Source: Chloroflexota bacterium (GTDB taxonomy: Bacteria; Chloroflexota; Limnocylindria; Limnocylindrales; CSP1-4). Taken from it: a stretch of DNA of 5,762 nt. Position numbers and translations under genes: made by a program. The stretch is from the NCBI GenBank assembly GCA_021812735.1, contig JAKAMV010000667.1, positions 1-5,762 on the forward strand, read 5' to 3'. Positions 5,062-5,762 of this stretch are shown in pieces (within the stretch, counting starts at the first letter, position 1; every line of letters starts with the position of its first letter). The notes beneath the pieces were generated by a model that did no database searches, was not told the DNA's origin, and saw only the letters and a program-made list of their open reading frames with translations.

Positions 5062-5762
5062 GGCTCCCAGCCGCGGCGGGGAGCACGCACGCCAGGCCGA
5101 GGATCGCGGGTCCGGTAGAGGATGTACGGTCGCACCACGTAGCCGAGCGGCACGCTGAAGACGTGGACGAGGCGCGTGAACGGCCACATCGCGAACAGGG
5201 CGAGCGCCGCCAGCGCGTGGGCCTGGAAGGTCGGCGGAGCGGCGGCCATCAGGTCGGGCTGCGGCTGGAGCAGCAGGATGCTCCGGACCCAGACGGAGAC
5301 ATCGGTGCGGTAGTCGTGGCCGATGCCGAGGGCGTTGAGCCCCACGGTGTTCACGAGCCCGATGGCGATGACCAGGCCGAGCACGACGTACATCGCCTTG
5401 TCGGCTGGGGTCGTGACCTGGAGGATGGACCGGGTCAGCCGACGCCGGGCCACGAGCATGACGAGGCCGGCGGCCGCCGCGATCCCCGCGACCGCCCCGG
5501 CGAGCGCCGCCACCGCGTGGTACAGCTCGTTCGGGATGCCGAGGGCCGCCGTCCACGACGCGGGCACGAGCAGGCCGAGGATGTGGCCCCCGAACACGGC
5601 GAGGATGCCGAAGTGGAACAGCGGGCTCGCGATCGCGAGCTGCTGACCCTCGTAGAGCTGCGAGGACCGGGTGGTCCAGCCGAACTTGTCGTACCGCCAC
5701 CGCCAGAAGAGGCCCACGACGAAGGTCGTCAGGCAGACGTAGGGGAGGACCACCCACAGCAG
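5049..5762 (-). CDS. narI: Respiratory nitrate reductase gamma subunit NarI (membrane cytochrome b), 5' end cut by window
   Basis: Integral-membrane dihaem cytochrome b that takes electrons from quinol and passes them to the NarGH catalytic subunits during nitrate respiration. There are 237 visible codons, counted from Leu at 5762-5760; E. coli NarI has 225. The frame stays open to the edge and begins LLWVVLPYV, so only a few N-terminal codons are probably missing. Seen: family motif WRWRYDKFGWTTRSSQLYE (near 20-38); His50 and His60, ten apart, in SPLFHFGILAVFGGHILG; His182 and His200, eighteen apart, in FQAH and TRLVHVFS. These spacings match the four haem ligands of E. coli NarI (His56/66 and His187/205). 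About five hydrophobic helices are present, then the conserved end GYVVRPYILYR and a basic, Pro-rich tail. It converges on the two-component operon. narJ, narH and narG are expected beyond the right edge. Confidence 0.96.
   Translation of the reverse strand: MLWVVLPYVCLTTFVVGLFWRWRYDKFGWTTRSSQLYEGQQLAIASPLFHFGILAVFGGHILGLLVPASWTAALGIPNELYHAVAALAGAVAGIAAAAGLVMLVARRRLTRSILQVTTPADKAMYVVLGLVIAIGLVNTVGLNALGIGHDYRTDVSVWVRSILLLQPQPDLMAAAPPTFQAHALAALALFAMWPFTRLVHVFSVPLGYVVRPYILYRTRDPRPGVRAPRRGWEPPGS

Noticed and set aside
1..5762. CRISPR array, tRNA or rRNA gene
   Set aside because: No regularly spaced repeat-spacer units, cloverleaf with conserved TPsiC-like segment, or rRNA-like conserved stretches were seen on either strand.

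Overview
The window is a GC-rich bacterial chromosome segment, roughly 70% G+C by eye, with strong G/C preference at third codon positions and at least one GTG start. It carries a membrane-bound nitrate reductase subunit and a classical OmpR-type two-component system. The style of the proteins fits a high-GC soil or sediment lineage such as Chloroflexota (Limnocylindria-like) or Actinomycetota. This is an inference from composition and protein style; no rRNA or other marker gene is present to settle it.

Left part (1-2437): the window opens inside a zinc-dependent medium-chain dehydrogenase (+ strand, N-terminus cut off). A stretch of about 840 bases with no intact gene follows. It contains a clear minus-strand remnant of a tyrosine-phosphatase-like protein, broken by a frameshift and lacking its catalytic half (1306-1502), and other frame-broken, coding-like material (824-1218). 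Then comes an intact short-chain dehydrogenase (1652-2437). A zinc dehydrogenase next to a short-chain dehydrogenase is a common layout for polyol, sugar or sugar-acid oxidation, but the substrates cannot be read from sequence.

Middle part (2438-4600): an OmpR-family response regulator and its histidine kinase form a two-gene operon overlapping by one base. The kinase has a short, methionine-rich loop between its two membrane segments. Just upstream of the regulator, and again just downstream of the kinase, lie three copies of a TTGACC-like heptamer spaced exactly 11 bases apart. That is the architecture expected of an OmpR/PhoB-type operator. The two matching arrays suggest that the regulator controls its own operon and also something starting near 4600.

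Right part (4601-5762): about 450 bases without a convincing gene contain simple GC repeats. They lead into the 3' end of narI on the minus strand, which keeps all four haem-ligand histidines. narI converges on the two-component operon. The other nar genes (narG, narH, narJ) would be expected beyond the right edge. The main unanswered question is what the second operator array at 4571-4599 drives.
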